A DNA stretch of 64,000 nt, from positions 3,821 to 67,820 of the forward strand of contig MU119430.1 of the NCBI GenBank assembly GCA_014904845.1, read 5' to 3'. Origin of the DNA: Acephala macrosclerotiorum. Lineage: Eukaryota > Ascomycota > Leotiomycetes > Helotiales > Mollisiaceae. The notes below the pieces were generated by a model. That model saw nothing but the letters and a program-made list of their open reading frames with translations. It did no database searches and had not been told where the DNA came from. A program made the position numbers and the translations under genes. Shown in pieces: positions 12,818-25,000 of the stretch (position 1 is the first letter of the stretch; each line of letters begins with the position of its first letter).

Positions 12818-14479
12818 CTAACCCAAGAAAAGCTCCTGCTCTTCAGACCCAGCACCAACATCAAACGTCCACTTCACACACTCCCACTCTTTCCTCCTCC
12901 TAATCACAACCTCAACATCCTTCTCCGGATGCTTAACCTGCACGCTTATAGTCTGCTTCTTCATCCCCGGAACCTCCAACTCCCTCCCATCCTCCCTCAA
13001 AAGATCATACCCCAGCACAATATTCGCCGCAGCCCCCATGATCTCCGTACTCGCAAAGTAGCGTCCAGGACAAAGCACCGTGCCACCACCAAACGGCACA
13101 AATCCCTGCTTCCTCAATTTTTTAGACCCGCGATCGAGATGATCTTCATTGAATTTTGTGAAGCGCTGAGCGTTGAAGGATTTGCTGTCAGAACCCCAGA
13201 TTGAGGAAGAGGTATGCATGGGTCCGCAGGCCATCTGTATCACGCCGCCTTTTTTGAGGAGGTAGGTGTCCTCGAGAAGGGTGTCGGAGGCCACGACGCG
13301 AGAGCTGATGGTTGCGTCTGTGAGTCGGAGGGTTTCTTGCCAAGTTGAAACGAGGAGGGGGCATCTTGTGTTTAGGGCACTGACGTTGATCTCTGCTGTT
13401 TTCTGACCGGACGAGGAGATTTTGAGGGACGTGATATTTTCGACCTCGGAGCGAATGGAGGATAGTAGAGTTGGAGATGAGTAGATGTAGATTAGGAGCC
13501 AGAAGAGGGCGGGATTACTATTCATTGTTGCAGCAGCGAGTATTCCGATGTCGCAGCGTCCGAGGAAGTCGTTTGTGTAGCCACCTCCAGTGAGGACTCT
13601 CTTTCGGCCCTTTACAATACCAGCGGCGTCTTTGTCGTGACCAGCGTCATAGTATTTCTTGAACGCTGCAGCGAAAGTTCGTCGTGCTTGATATCCTTTT
13701 GATGCCGTGACACTTGGAAAAATATTCAGATACAGAAGTCCAATGGCGGCTTCGAAGTCGAGAAGAGGCGTGAGGAGTTTCCGGTCCAGCGCGATAGGAT
13801 TGTTGGGGCCGTATATGGCTTCAGCTGTCGTTATTGTAAAGGTCCTAAAGAGCCACGAATAGAGATTGACAGTCGTTGGCCCTTCGAGACGCTCAAGGAA
13901 TTTTGCGAAGCCTGTCAAAGCACGTGCGTTCATTTCCAATAGAGCAGGACCAGCTGCCATACTGGAGTGCATGACCGCTTGAGTTGCCCTTGATAAAGGG
14001 AAACCATCCGAAGTATCTGACGGATCTTTCTTGGTGATGAGCTTCATGTGCGCGTCTGTCATCCCAAAGATCCGTTCGGAAGCATCGATGAAGATAGGAT
14101 CGAACGAGAAGGATTTGGGGTTTTTGTAAACAGCTTGAACGAGCGGAGGTGATTTGATGACATAGATGCGTGCTGAGAAGATGCGAAGAGTGAAGATTGG
14201 ATGTGCTGTTCGAGCACTTCCAGGAGTCAGCACGTGACCTATAATAGAAAAGGAGGAGTGGGAAATGCACCTTAGTTTCTGGAAGTACTCAGCTTGGTCA
14301 ATAGCAAGACCAAGAAGATGGCCGATAATGGGGACCCTTGGCTTGAGGACTGGAGGCTCTCGGGGGTCGGATGAGTGAGAGTTTGTGAGCCATGTAATTG
14401 CACCAAGTGCAAGGAGGAGGATGATAACGTAGAGCTTGCTGGACTCTCCAATCCAGGCCAGACTTGAGTCTGTAGCCAT
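12818..14479 (-). CDS. Cytochrome P450 monooxygenase
   Basis: A heme-thiolate monooxygenase of about 535 residues, probably ER-anchored. Coding segments are 14479-14271 and 14216-12818. The intron 14217-14270 (54 nt, GTGCAT...AAG) is chosen because it restores a run ending SARTAHPIFTLRI. The start at 14479 (MATDSSLAW) directly precedes one hydrophobic helix (residues about 13-28), the usual membrane anchor; upstream in-frame codons exist but add an unlikely leader. Diagnostic motifs: K-helix ETLR at about 364-367 and the heme loop FGGGxxxCPGR at about 445-455, with the axial Cys near 452. The I-helix lacks the classic AGxxT, reading AAATMNSNPA instead. That, the FGGGTVLCPGR loop and the overall pattern resemble the fungal CYP7B/CYP8-like group of 'oxysterol 7-alpha-hydroxylase-like' P450s, often in secondary metabolism. 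No other biosynthetic gene is adjacent, so the substrate is unknown. All key residues are present and it appears intact. Confidence 0.93.
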   Translation of the reverse strand: MATDSSLAWIGESSKLYVIILLLALGAITWLTNSHSSDPREPPVLKPRVPIIGHLLGLAIDQAEYFQKLRCISHSSFSIIGHVLTPGSARTAHPIFTLRIFSARIYVIKSPPLVQAVYKNPKSFSFDPIFIDASERIFGMTDAHMKLITKKDPSDTSDGFPLSRATQAVMHSSMAAGPALLEMNARALTGFAKFLERLEGPTTVNLYSWLFRTFTITTAEAIYGPNNPIALDRKLLTPLLDFEAAIGLLYLNIFPSVTASKGYQARRTFAAAFKKYYDAGHDKDAAGIVKGRKRVLTGGGYTNDFLGRCDIGILAAATMNSNPALFWLLIYIYSSPTLLSSIRSEVENITSLKISSSGQKTAEINVSALNTRCPLLVSTWQETLRLTDATISSRVVASDTLLEDTYLLKKGGVIQMACGPMHTSSSIWGSDSKSFNAQRFTKFNEDHLDRGSKKLRKQGFVPFGGGTVLCPGRYFASTEIMGAAANIVLGYDLLREDGRELEVPGMKKQTISVQVKHPEKDVEVVIRRRKEWECVKWTFDVGAGSEEQELFLG

Positions 14480-15725
14480 TTTTGAGCCCCTGATGATTTC
14501 TTGGCAAGAGGTAAACATCTGAATTAAGAGAAGGTACCCTGAGAAAGTATGCTCCAGACTTTTATGCAAAAAAACAAGTGAGACCACAGACGGCTGAGGA
14601 GGGCCTCTGATTGGGTACTCTCATTCGCGACCGAGTCTGCCAAGAATGAGAGCAGGGGAGGCAATTTGAGGCTCGGCGCAGCACGGCAAGCTAAAAATCC
14701 ACTCCTCATTTCCACAGAGCTTTCAATCCTCTAAGGGCTCTCTGCCCCTGTCTCTCCTGCCTGTGCCTGCACACCCGCCCACGCCCATTATGCCCACGCA
14801 CGAGGACCTGCCCAAACCAAACTTTTGATTTTGGAATGATTCCTTTTATCCTCGTTTTTTTAACGTTGGTATTCAAAAAAATAGACTTAAAAGCACGTCC
14901 AAAGCACGTCCAGCAACTTTTTTTTTTTCAACCGGCCCGAAGTATCCCGAGAGCATTCCGAAAAATAAGGGCCTTTATAAGTCCTCGGGTAGCTTTAATC
15001 CTTAGTTTCGACCCTTACAAGTGTTCGGAATCTTCCCGAGTGGCTTTAACCCTTGTTTTTAACCCCTGCAAGAGCATACGGAAGCTTATTACCCCCTTCA
15101 CGTAGTTTCAAAGCCTTCATAAAAGTCATAAAACCCTTATAAAGGCTTAAAGTGAATATTTCCAAGCTCTGTGGTTGGTTCTTCCAAAAGTCTGGAGTAA
15201 AAGTCTGGAGCACTGCTTTCGTAGGGCGTACCGCGTTGTGGGATGTCACGGTTCGTGCAAAGTGGGGCTGAAGCTCTGGGGGGAACGATCACGTGCGTCA
15301 GCCTATCATAAACACCTCGAATCAAACGGCGTCGTAGCTTAAGCATAGGCGTGGCCCAGTGTTGGGATGGTGAAGATGATTGAGAGAGGGCACGACGGAG
15401 TGGTTTTAAAGTAATGAGCTATCACGTGCTATGGTCCGAGCTTTCCTCGCCCCAAATCGAGAGTTTAGTAAGGAAACGCTTGGACCAAAGCACATGCATG
15501 GCTCATGACTTTAAAACCGCTCCTTCGTATGGCTTATCTGATATCAAAGGGGTCGGCCAATGGCTAGAAGGAAGGAACAAAGTTCTAGTAACGACTATAG
15601 AATTATCTCCGGGGAAAATATCTCTAACAAAATCGAGCCAACATGGATATCATACAATAAAAACGCTTAAAAAAAAAAAAAAAAAGAATCTAACGATAAC
15701 CGGACAATAATTCGCGCCAGAGAGA
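14480..15725. other. Intergenic region upstream of P450, with degenerate tandem units
   Basis: No believable gene. A pyrimidine-rich stretch at about 14730-14790 lies upstream of the P450 start. Two diverged tandem units of about 50 bases lie at 14981-15031 and 15032-15084; both run from a CCGAG/TCGGG-type box through GCTTTAA and CCTT to CGGAA. The pentadecamer-like string AAGCACGTCC is duplicated at about 14890-14910, and a 17-base A run ends near 15685. The plus-strand ORF 15414-15710 ends in a lysine run made by that A tract and is rejected as a gene. Confidence 0.5.
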
Positions 15726-16660
15726 TCACAACGAAGCCTCGATGTCTTTCAAAAAGCTGATGATCGCCTTTCTCATTGTCTCCAATCCTCCTTTCTCAAT
15801 TGGAGAATGACCGGTCCCTTCCAACTTGACAACCTTTACTGGTACCTTTGTGATCCTATCCAAGAATGATATACTGAGATGCAACGGCGTCCATTTATCG
15901 TCCATCGGCTGTGTCAGGAGAACTGGGCACACATCGAAGTCTTCGGGCTCGAAAGCCGGTACGAATCTCATGTAGCTTGACATGAAGCGCATCGAAGTCC
16001 AGGCGCCCGCTAATGTCTTATCAGTCATAAAGATCTTCATGCAGCTTCATCGTTGCACAGTGCCCACATCTTGGATGCAAGAGCCATGGGCATTGAAAAA
16101 CCAATCAGAAGAGGGATCTTGGCTGTCAGATGTGCTAGCGGGACGCCGACCCGGGACATGAAAAGATTCCTGCATGTCTCATCCCGAACCTGTTGCAGAT
16201 GTTAATCAATAAATGTCATTCCAATAACGCCCTTGACCTTCTTGTTGAGAGCAGCAACACGATATGTGAGCAAACCCCCCAGCGCTGAGTTCATAAAGTA
16301 CAATTGGACGCGGATCATTTTCGAGCTCGGAATTGACGAAGTCGTTTGCAATATCGACCTATTCGGTGTAGGTGATTTGGGCATGAAGTGCGACCTGGGT
16401 CATTTCGTAATTCGGCATATCGATGGCTATAGCTTCAAAGCCGGCGTTCAGGAGGGGCACGCCGAGGATTAGGGACATTTGGGCCGTTGGTGCTAATGCT
16501 ATGACGGAAGACAAACCCGGAGTTTGGCAGCGGGATTGCGCCAGCGATCGAGGTGGATGTTGTGACCCTGGGTAGACCACCATTCTTCGACAGGTATGTA
16601 TTCATTGTCGAACTGGAACTCTGACGGAAGAAGATTTTGTATCTCTGTCCATTGGGGTTA
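15726..16660 (-). pseudogene. Alpha/beta-hydrolase pseudogene
   Basis: Read on the minus strand, pieces of one alpha/beta-hydrolase fold protein follow each other in different frames. An N-terminal piece (EYIPVEEWWSTQGHNIHLDR) stops near 16510. Next come HSISTNG, then LILGVPLLNAGFEAIAIDMP, the nucleophile-elbow region LSAGG, and a C-terminal piece with the Asp/His region (PMDDKW, GTGHSPIEKGG) ending at 15726. Lesions seen: a frame change near 16510-16540, TAG at 16359-16361, a frame change at a C6 run (16275-16280), TAA at 16202-16204, and TGA plus a frame change near 16041-16070. The elbow reads ELSAGG where the family has GxSxG, so the catalytic signature is also lost. Too many lesions for sequencing error. 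A possible upstream exon with a good donor (ATGGTAAGTA on the minus strand, near 16970) is unproven. Confidence 0.85.
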
Positions 16661-17643
16661 GTCGGTGTAAGTTGTGTCGCAAGTCAGGGGTCAATGCTCT
16701 ACTCTGAAACGATGATCGGCAGGACATGATAAAAGGGGGCATTTGGACTGTAAAATAATGGTTCAATCGATCAATTAATCAAGCCAAAAACACCTCCGTT
16801 TGACAAGTTGGTGGGGTCATGGCAATTGAGGCGGCGGTGGTCGCGTTGTGGGGTGAAATTAGATATGATGAAAGATTTCTTTGCTTCGCTGTAGATTGAA
16901 GTGAGAGATACTTCCGGTACAGTGATGATGCTGGAACGATCGAACGACGAGAGCCTACCAATATACTTACCATGATTTCTGAGAGTAGCCCAGAGGGAGC
17001 CACCACGCTCATGTCCACGGATGCGGCATAATTGATCGTTGCAACTTATCCCTTGTACGGATGTAATAAGAAATCACTAAAAGTAAACAATTCTCAATGC
17101 TGATAGAGTGAAAGAAAGAAGGCGAGATCAGTAGTGGAAGCGTCGAAGACAAATGTCGCGTTGTCCGGATCAGAGAAAAATTGAAACGCACTTTCGCAGC
17201 TTCTTCAGTCTTGCCGAATCCGAGTCTTATGTCCGAAACCAGGTCTGCACTGAAAATCTAACTCTTCAAAAAGCTAAAAGATCCCCAGAAGCCTCGCAAA
17301 GTATATCCTTTGCTCAACTATGGAGGATACGAACTCTACTGGAATCCCTGTCACGTGGCTACTAGATTAAGGCGCCTCGAAACCCCTAACCTTATCCGTC
17401 CGTGTAGCCTCGCCAGCTTCCTCCAGCCTGTTACCGTCTCTCATCAACGTCGCCGCCATGAGTCCAACGACCAATCTCAAACCCATCATCCATCATCCAA
17501 CAAATCATCAAATCATGCGAGTTCTAGGTTCCAGCTGAACAAGTTCGAAAATTCCTCTCGAGTCACGCCAATCACGTGTAATCAACCACTAACCGCACAG
17601 CCTTGCCAGAACTCGATATATGTCATCCTGAGCTTTCGTCAAA
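16661..17643. other. Intergenic region upstream of the HET gene
   Basis: Lies between the hydrolase pseudogene (-) and the HET gene (+). Short ORFs on both strands show no domain. The minus strand at about 16960-17030 contains an exon-like open stretch followed by GTAAGTAT, possibly a lost first exon of the hydrolase. The last 200 bases before 17644 form the HET promoter and contain a TCACGTG at about 17572-17578. Confidence 0.4.
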
Positions 17644-19739
17644 ATGCTGTGCAAAGACTGTAGCATAGCATTAGAGAGCATCGGTCTGACTAGCCCTGTG
17701 GGACAGACGACTGATGCTAAGATCAGAACTCTAACAATGAGAAGTCTCAAAGAAAATTCTACGTCATGTCAAATCTGTCATTTCTTCTGGGAGAATGTAC
17801 TTGAGCTTCGCGGAACCTTATTTGAAACCCCCAATGGGGGCTATATGGATTTATCAGAGAACGATCCTCTGTGGGAGTCTAATATACGGTATTCGGTCGA
17901 GGTGAGCCAAGGTCAATTCTCAGCCGGCAATATTCCACCCCTGGCTGTTAGTGCGTTGCTCCTACCTATTTCTAATCCCCCTGTCACTAAAAAGATGATT
18001 CTCACACCGCAAGTTGGTAAGTTGCAATGGTCTACTTTATTGGTACTGGGGATTTCTGACAATTGGCAGGCTTGACATTTAACACCATAAGGGGCATGTA
18101 TCGACCCACCTCAAAAAAACCAATTTCGTCCGAAGCCACGTCTTTGGCTAAGGGCTGGATTGAGGATTGTCATAACGAACATCCCTTATGCGGCAGACTT
18201 GGTACAAGACCAGAGGGGTGGTTATCCAAGACAAGTATTCGCCACCAGTCGTGGTATCCGTCGCGATTGCTTGATCTCACCTCGTGTTCGAACAAAACGA
18301 AGCTTATAAAACTCACCATCACCTCAACAACTCCCCCTACAGGCCCATACTGCACAGTCAGTCACTGCTGGGGTTCGAAACCCTTTCTCAATCTATCACA
18401 GGATAATCTCGAACAATTTAAACTCGATATACCATACAAGCAACTTCCGAAGACGTTCCAGCATGCTATACGCGTGGCTCTCAAACTTGAAGTCTATTAT
18501 CTGTGGATCGATTCGCTCTGCATTCTGCAGTCTGGGCTAGGATCAGAGGAGGATTGGCAGAAGGAGTCGGCGCAAATGCACAAAATATATGAGAACGGGT
18601 ACTGCAACATTGCAGCAACCGCCGCCTCAGACAGTGAGACCGGATTGTTTTTCGACAGAGATATCTTCCAGATTGAGAGCAGTGAGATCCGTCTAAAGTT
18701 GGACAATGTTCCCAGGTCTTGGCACTTCATCGATCGCCAAGTTCTGGACCGTCATTTGGCCTCGTCTCCCCTGAGCAGCCGGGCGTGGGTACTTCAGGAG
18801 TACTTATTTTCTCCAAGAATACTTCACTTTGGCAAGGAACAGATATTCTGGGAATGTAGCACGTTATATGCCTGCGAGAGCTGCCCGCTGGGATTCCCAC
18901 CCAATGTCGACTTCACAAAGAGGAGATCTGCTCTTCCGATTCTGCATGATCAATGGACGCAGGAGCTGGAACTGACTCATCCTGCAGACAACGAAGAAGG
19001 TGACAAGGAAGAAGAAATACGCACTATCTACGCATGGACGCGGACTGTCGAGACATACTCTTCGTGCGGTCTCACACTTGAGGATGACAAGCTCGTTGCA
19101 ATGTCTGGAATCGCGGAGCGCTACCACCAGAAGTTACTAGAAACATCACAATGCCAGTATCTAGCTGGAATATGGTCGGGCAAACACCTTATTCCCTCCC
19201 TCATGTGGAGCCCATCGCCAAGGGGAGACGCTTCTGTCCACTTTCGCCTCACCAAGTATCGTGCCCCATCGTGGTCGTGGGTTTCAATGCAAGGCGGCAT
19301 CGTCTATGGCTACAACAAAGTCGTGATTATGCAGGAAGCTTTACATTTTCAACTCGCAACATTGATCGATAGCTCCACGAAGCTTGCATCCTCCAATCCC
19401 TACGGTCAGGTCCTTGACGGACACATCGTCATCGAAGGACCGATCTTGCAAGTCAGGGCAGAAGCGTTTGGGAACTCATTAGTACGTCTCAAGAGAAAGG
19501 TCTTGCTCGAAACAATTGAGCCCTCCGCATTGAATATGCTGTATCTCGACGAACTCGAAGGTGAAGACGATAACACATACTCGCTTCTGGGACTCATTGA
19601 CAATCGTGGTGTTGGTGGACTTGTTCTGAAGCCAACGGACAAGAGCCTTTACAGACGGGTAGGGCTCTTTTGGCTGTACACGGCGAGCGCTAGAGAGCTG
19701 ATGGTGGCTCAAGAGCGTCGAATAACTACAATCATTTGA
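17644..19739 (+). CDS. Heterokaryon-incompatibility (HET) domain protein
   Basis: A 680-residue protein from exons 17644-18016 and 18070-19739; the 53-nt intron (GTAAGT...GCAG) keeps frame, joining ...LTPQVG to LTFNTIRG. The start ATG is in good context (AAAATGC). The N-terminus has two Cys-x2-Cys pairs (CKDC and CQIC), typical of fungal HET proteins. The HET domain spans about residues 217-365. Its hallmarks are YCTVSHCWG, LPKTFQHAI, YLWIDSLCILQ, DWQKESAQMHKIYENGYCNIAAT, and further on SSRAWVLQEYLFSPRILHF. Known role of the family: several characterised members trigger cell death when genetically different hyphae fuse; most members are uncharacterised. The domain is complete and the frame is clean, so the gene is probably functional. 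Its partner and trigger are unknown. No NLR or SesA-like partner gene is next to it. Confidence 0.93.
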
Positions 19740-19945
19740 CGAGATGTGCCATGCATGCCACTCTCGGAAGACTTCTGATTAGAGGCGTTTCAATATCAAT
19801 CGATCCGCTTCCAACACCCGCGCAAACATCAGTGCAAGCAAGAATGGTCAACCCAAAGACAGAGATATCGAGCCGAATCACGCAAGTGGAAGCCAGGTAA
19901 GAATTTGGGACATCGATTAAGCCCATCTTCCATCGAAGAAAATGT

Positions 19946-21096
19946 CTAGCTTGACTCGGACTCTTTCTCAGCCTCAACAACCTTCACAGCCGGGCCCTCG
20001 ATCTTCTTGACCTTGCGTCCTTCCCACCACATCATCAACCCCGCCAAAAGACTGACTCCGCATCCAAGACCGATGAATGTCCCAGTTGACCACGTCGGTC
20101 TATTGATGCGGTTGTACCCCCACATCATAGCGGCCAAAACGGCTTGGAACAATGTATTCCATACCATCATCCAGACTACGAACGATAACTTCCAAAGCTT
20201 AGTAGGAGGTGCATACTCGCCTACAAGTAAATCAGTAACTTTGCATATGAGAATGTGCCAGAACGCAAGGCGCAATGAAGTAGGTTCGTACCTGTGAAGG
20301 TCACCGGCCTCTCAAAACTTGGCCCTTCAGACTCCTCGATCTCATAATACCATGTTGGCGGACGAAACCATGCTGCATTCTGGTCGCTCAGTCTTTTCAT
20401 CGCATATCTGTTATGCCTCAACCTTGCTTTGATGAGCCAATAAAGGTCTCGGAACCTCCACGGGGCCAGTCCGAAGCCTGTCACGCAGAACAACGCATTC
20501 AAGATCTGACTGTCAATCTCAATCCACTTTTTGCGTGGAGAATCGATAGAGTCTTTGCTCGGATGGTTCATCGCTGGCGCAGCTCCCAAAAGGAGGAAGA
20601 ACAGCATCGCACCCCAAGCCACGATATTCAATCCATATATCGTCATCAGAAACCCTGTTGGAGACGAGACGAACTTCCAAGCGGCTTTGCAACCATTTCC
20701 GATCGTCTCGCCCCAACCATGTTTCTCTCCTGTCTGCGCCTGCTCCGCCAATGTCTGTCTTCTCGGTAACACTGCCTGTGCGCCCTCTTTCTCCAAGTCC
20801 GGCTGGACGTTGCTCATAATCCGTGTTGCCGTTCTTGTCATCTGCAGGTTCAATACTGGTATGCCTCCCTCATCTTTCACGACCGTTCGGGCGCTGTGTC
20901 CGTGTTCGTTGAACTCGATGTTATCTCCTCCAGCTACAGGCTCTCGCAGCTCGGTCAATGTCGGTGCGTATGCGATTGCTGTACCGGTCGCTGCCCACAT
21001 TCCGGGCTGAGGATTGAAGTTGAGGATTGCATCTGCGGCTGATACTGAGGCCTTTCGCAGGCGGCCTGTGACTGTCGCACTTTGATTGTCCGCCAT
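19946..21096 (-). CDS. Conserved fungal four-pass membrane protein
   Basis: A 359-residue protein from 21096-20292 and 20220-19946; the 71-nt intron (20221-20291, GTACGA...GTAG) joins PVTFTG to EYAPPTKLWKL. The start MADNQSATV at 21096 is preferred, although an in-frame ATG lies 87 bases upstream. The first 150 residues are hydrophilic (low-complexity, cytosolic-looking). Four hydrophobic helices follow: FLMTIYGLNIVAWGAMLFF, the ILNALFCVTGFGLAP region, SFVVWMMVWNTLFQAVLAA and GTFIGLGCGVSLLAGLMMW. The charged C-terminus is EGRKVKKIEGP. This belongs to an ascomycete family that databases sometimes label 'alpha-L-rhamnosidase C', a name I consider unsupported because no glycosidase domain is visible. 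Function unknown. It is divergent from the glucosyltransferase gene and shares an upstream region of about 970 bp with it. Confidence 0.88.
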
Positions 21097-22064
21097 GATG
21101 AGGGTCTCTTTCGAAACCCGTGAGGAGAGGACGTCCTTGGAGGATCCTTGGAGGTTGCTAATATCGTCCCGACGCCAGAACAATTGAAATGACAGTGTTT
21201 GTCAGAGGCTTTAAAAACTTCCTCCAAACTCAATGCAACAAGCGTACATTCAAATGTCCCTTAAACTCAATTGAAAGAAAGAGATGGGGTTTCCTGATAG
21301 GCATTTTGACACGCTGATTACCACCATTTAGTGTCTGGTAGAGCGTATCTAGGGACTCAACGGCGCCAACTTTATTGACAGACTACTGCCCGGCACCCAC
21401 ATGTCACCGACATGCGCCCTCGACGGCGATTCATACTTCCTGTAACCGGCGCGACGATGTCCACGAAGGCGCGAGAAAAGCACTGAACTTAGCACATTTC
21501 TCGGCCGGTCGGATTTTCGTGGCACGCGAAGCATAATTTGAAGAATGAAGTCAGAGCCTCGAAAATTATCTCACTAATGACCTCAAATCTCGGCTCGCTC
21601 GGGCCTTGGTTCAGCCCCGTGAATCTGGACCGTGACGTGGTGTTTGATTGGCATCGGCCGTAATGTACGCTGGAGCACTAGCGGTGCACAGTAATCAGTT
21701 TTGCAGGAGTAAGCAGACGCCGCCAAGCAGAAACGCACGCTGCTCCAAACACCGTGGACCGGCTTTTGGGAGCAGGTAAACCACTGGACTGCAGGGAACA
21801 ACCCCAGAATGCTCTCCTATGATGTGTTAATGTGGCGTACCTTTGCGGCGTTTTAAGCTTTTGAACCCTGGGAAAGCTTAGTGGATTTCCTGTTCCTGCC
21901 GGGTCCAGTCTTCAAAGGCTGAGATATATCTGAAGCTCTTCTGTCATAAAAAAGGTCTTGTCCTCGTGCTCAAGTAAAGCCTCGTCCCATCTCCTCCTCA
22001 CTTTTTCTTTCTGTTCATCTTTTCGTTGGCATTTGGAGCGCTTCACTCACTCCTCTTCACAGCA
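21097..22064. promoter_or_regulatory. Shared divergent promoter region
   Basis: This 968-base gap separates the start codons of two divergently transcribed genes (membrane protein on minus, glucosyltransferase on plus) and must hold both promoters. Pyrimidine-rich stretches occur just upstream of 22065, as is common near fungal transcription starts. No ORF here shows a domain. Individual factor sites cannot be assigned by eye. Confidence 0.5.
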
Positions 22065-25000
22065 ATGTCGGGCCCTGCCGAACAACCAACACCAGAGCAA
22101 CTGGGAGGCTTCAGAAACTCCAACGAGCACTTCAGCGCCGAAGCACGAATCAACACAGATGGACGCATCAATATCCACGTCACAGACAAAGCCTCCAAAC
22201 TCACCAAATATCTCGCAAGACGAGCTCGATATACTCATGGTCAATTACCTCTTGGCGAAGATTTGACTTACAACAACAGAGCATATGAAAACAATTTCCA
22301 AGCAATCTTGGGGAAATATAAAGATGTCCCAAAGTTGAATATCGCGATCCATATCGTGGGGTCGAGAGGAGATGTTCAGCCTTTTATTGCCATTGCGCAG
22401 GAGTTGATGAAGCCGCCTTATGGACATCGGGTTAGGATTTGTACACATCCTGTGTTTAAGACCTTTGTTGAGGAGAATGGAATCGAGTTCTTTTCCATTG
22501 GGGGAGATCCAGCTACGTTGATGGCGTACATGGTGAAGAACCCCGGACTGATGCCAGGCATGGAATCTCTCAGAGCTGGAGATGTAGGCAAGAGACGGAA
22601 TGATATCGCCGAGATCATCGAGGGGTGTTGGCGGGGTTGCATCGAGCCAGGAGATGGTATGCCGGGAACGAAGAAATCTTCTTCTACCATGAGTAGACAA
22701 GAAGAAACGGATCGTCTCTTCATTGCTGATGCGATTATTGCGAATCCGCCGAGCTATGCGCATATTCATTGTGCGGAGAAGCTAGGGATTCCGCTCCATA
22801 TGATGTTCACGATGCCTTGGAGTCCGACTCAGCATTTTCCTCATCCTTTGGCTTCGCTGGATCGGAATGAAGCTGATCCGAATTTTGCGAATTACATTTC
22901 ATACACCATGATGGAGCTTCTTGCGTGGCAAGGGTTGGGCGATATCATCAATGGCTTCAGGGTCAGGACGCTTCATCTTGATCCCATCAGTCCTCTATGG
23001 GGTCACATGCTTCTGTCGAGAATGAAAGTTCCTTTCACATATGCTTGGTAAGGCGTCCCCAACTCTCACAATGTCCGTCCTCTCGCAGCCGACTTTCGGT
23101 ACCGAATTCTCTGCACGCCTTTTAGAAATTTTTGCTTCTCGACAACTATACTGACAATTTTAGGTCATCCGAGCTCATCCCGAAGCCACCAGATTGGGCA
23201 TCCCACATCAACATCTCCGGCTTCTCCTTTCTCAAACAAGCATCAAGTTACAAGCCGCCCAAGGATCTTGTCACCTTCCTCGAAGCCGGACCACCACCAG
23301 TCTATATCGGCTTCGGCTCCATCGTAGTCGACCACCCCGACAAACTCACCAAAATGATCTTCGGTGCCGTTAAACGCGCTGGAGTCAGAGCCCTAGTTTC
23401 AAAAGGCTGGGGTGGTCTCGGCGAAGGTGATGTACCGGAAGGCATCTTCCTTCTTGGTAATGTTCCTCATGATTGGTTGTTTCAGTATGTTTCTGCTGTT
23501 GTGCATCATGGGGGTGCCGGTACCACGGCTATTGGAATTGCCATGGGCAAACCTACAGTTGTTGTTCCTTTCTTTGGAGATCAGCCATTTTGGGGAGCTA
23601 TGATTCACAGAGCAGGTGCGGGTCCAGAGCCTGTTCCATTCAAGAAGATGACGGAAGAGAGCTTGGCGCATAGCATCACGACTGCACTCGCGCCTGATGT
23701 CCAAACTGCAGTCAAAAACATGAGCGAACAGATTGCTCAAGAAAACGGTGCTGCTGATGCAGCGAAGTCTTTCCACCAAGCCGTTAATCTGGATACGATG
23801 CGCTGTCTCATGCGACCAGACCAAGTTGCAGTCTGGAGAGTGAAAGGAACCAACATTCGACTCGGTATCCTAGCTGCTTCTATCCTCCTCGATGCACAGA
23901 TCATTCGACTGCCAAATCTCAAACTGTAAGTCCCCTCCTCCCTCATCCCAACATCCACGAGCATCACTAACAAACTCAAGTGTCAAACACCGAGACTGGT
24001 ACGTTGACGAAGGAGCGGGCGACCCCCTCCAAGGGTTCCTAGCCGCCGCCTCAGGAACAATAACCTCCGCTCTAACAATATTCGTCGACTACACGCGCAG
24101 CATGTCCAAAACCGTGCACCACACCGAACCAACCCCCTCCGCCATCCTCTCCACCGCCGAAGACTCCGAAGACGCCGCCGATCCCCGTCCCGAAGCTGCT
24201 CGTACCAAATCTCTCGAATATGTACCTACCCACAATCCTGTTCAGAAAGCGGCGAACTTCAGTCCAGAGCATTTGGATTATGTAGCGTTGAAGATGGCGA
24301 GTAAGACGTTGAAGAGTACGACTGATAAGCAAAAGAATAAGAGGGCCTATACATGGAGTCCGGTGCAGAGGCCGGCTAATTTGCTGCATTCTGAGAGTAG
24401 CAAGCAGGTGCATTATCATGGGAGGTTGCATGATGCTAGTGTGGAGACGGGGCATTTTGCTTATGCTATGGGTGCTACAGCTTTGAGATGTAAGTCTGGC
24501 ATTTCCAACTTTCGCGAAATCCTTACTGATAGTTGTTGTTGTAGTACCTGTTGCGTTCTTCTACAACCTGGCAAATGGGTTCCACAACGCGCCATCGTTC
24601 GTCTTGAACGACGACACAGTCAGGAGACGAGACAACATCACTGGCTTCGGGAGTGGAGTGAAAGTTGCTGCAAATGTTCGTACTTTCCCTCCCCTTTCAT
24701 CCCTATCCTATCTCTGCCCCGCCTCTCCAAACCACACTAACAATCCACCGCAGGAAGTTATCTACGGACTCTACGATGGCTTCACAGGCTTGGTAACTCT
24801 TCCCATTCGCGGCGCCAGGAAATCCGGCCCCCTCGGCTTCGTAAAAGGAGTCGGCAAAGGTCTCGGCGCCCTCCCACTCAAAATCACAGCCGCAGCATTC
24901 GGGATGCCAGGATACACGTTGAAAGGATTAGAGAAGCAGTTGGAGAAGAGGTATAGTAGGGGATTGAAGGCTAGTTTGTTGGTGGTAAGGATTAAGCAGG

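Noticed and set aside
15414..15710. 98-codon plus-strand ORF near the hydrolase pseudogene
   Set aside because: Ends in a poly-Lys run made by an A tract; no domain, no splice continuity.
18363..18375. GGGTTCGAAACCC resembling a tRNA T-loop box
   Set aside because: Lies inside the HET exon, and no cloverleaf can be folded around it.
19946..21096. Naming the membrane protein alpha-L-rhamnosidase
   Set aside because: No glycoside-hydrolase motif is seen, only four membrane helices.
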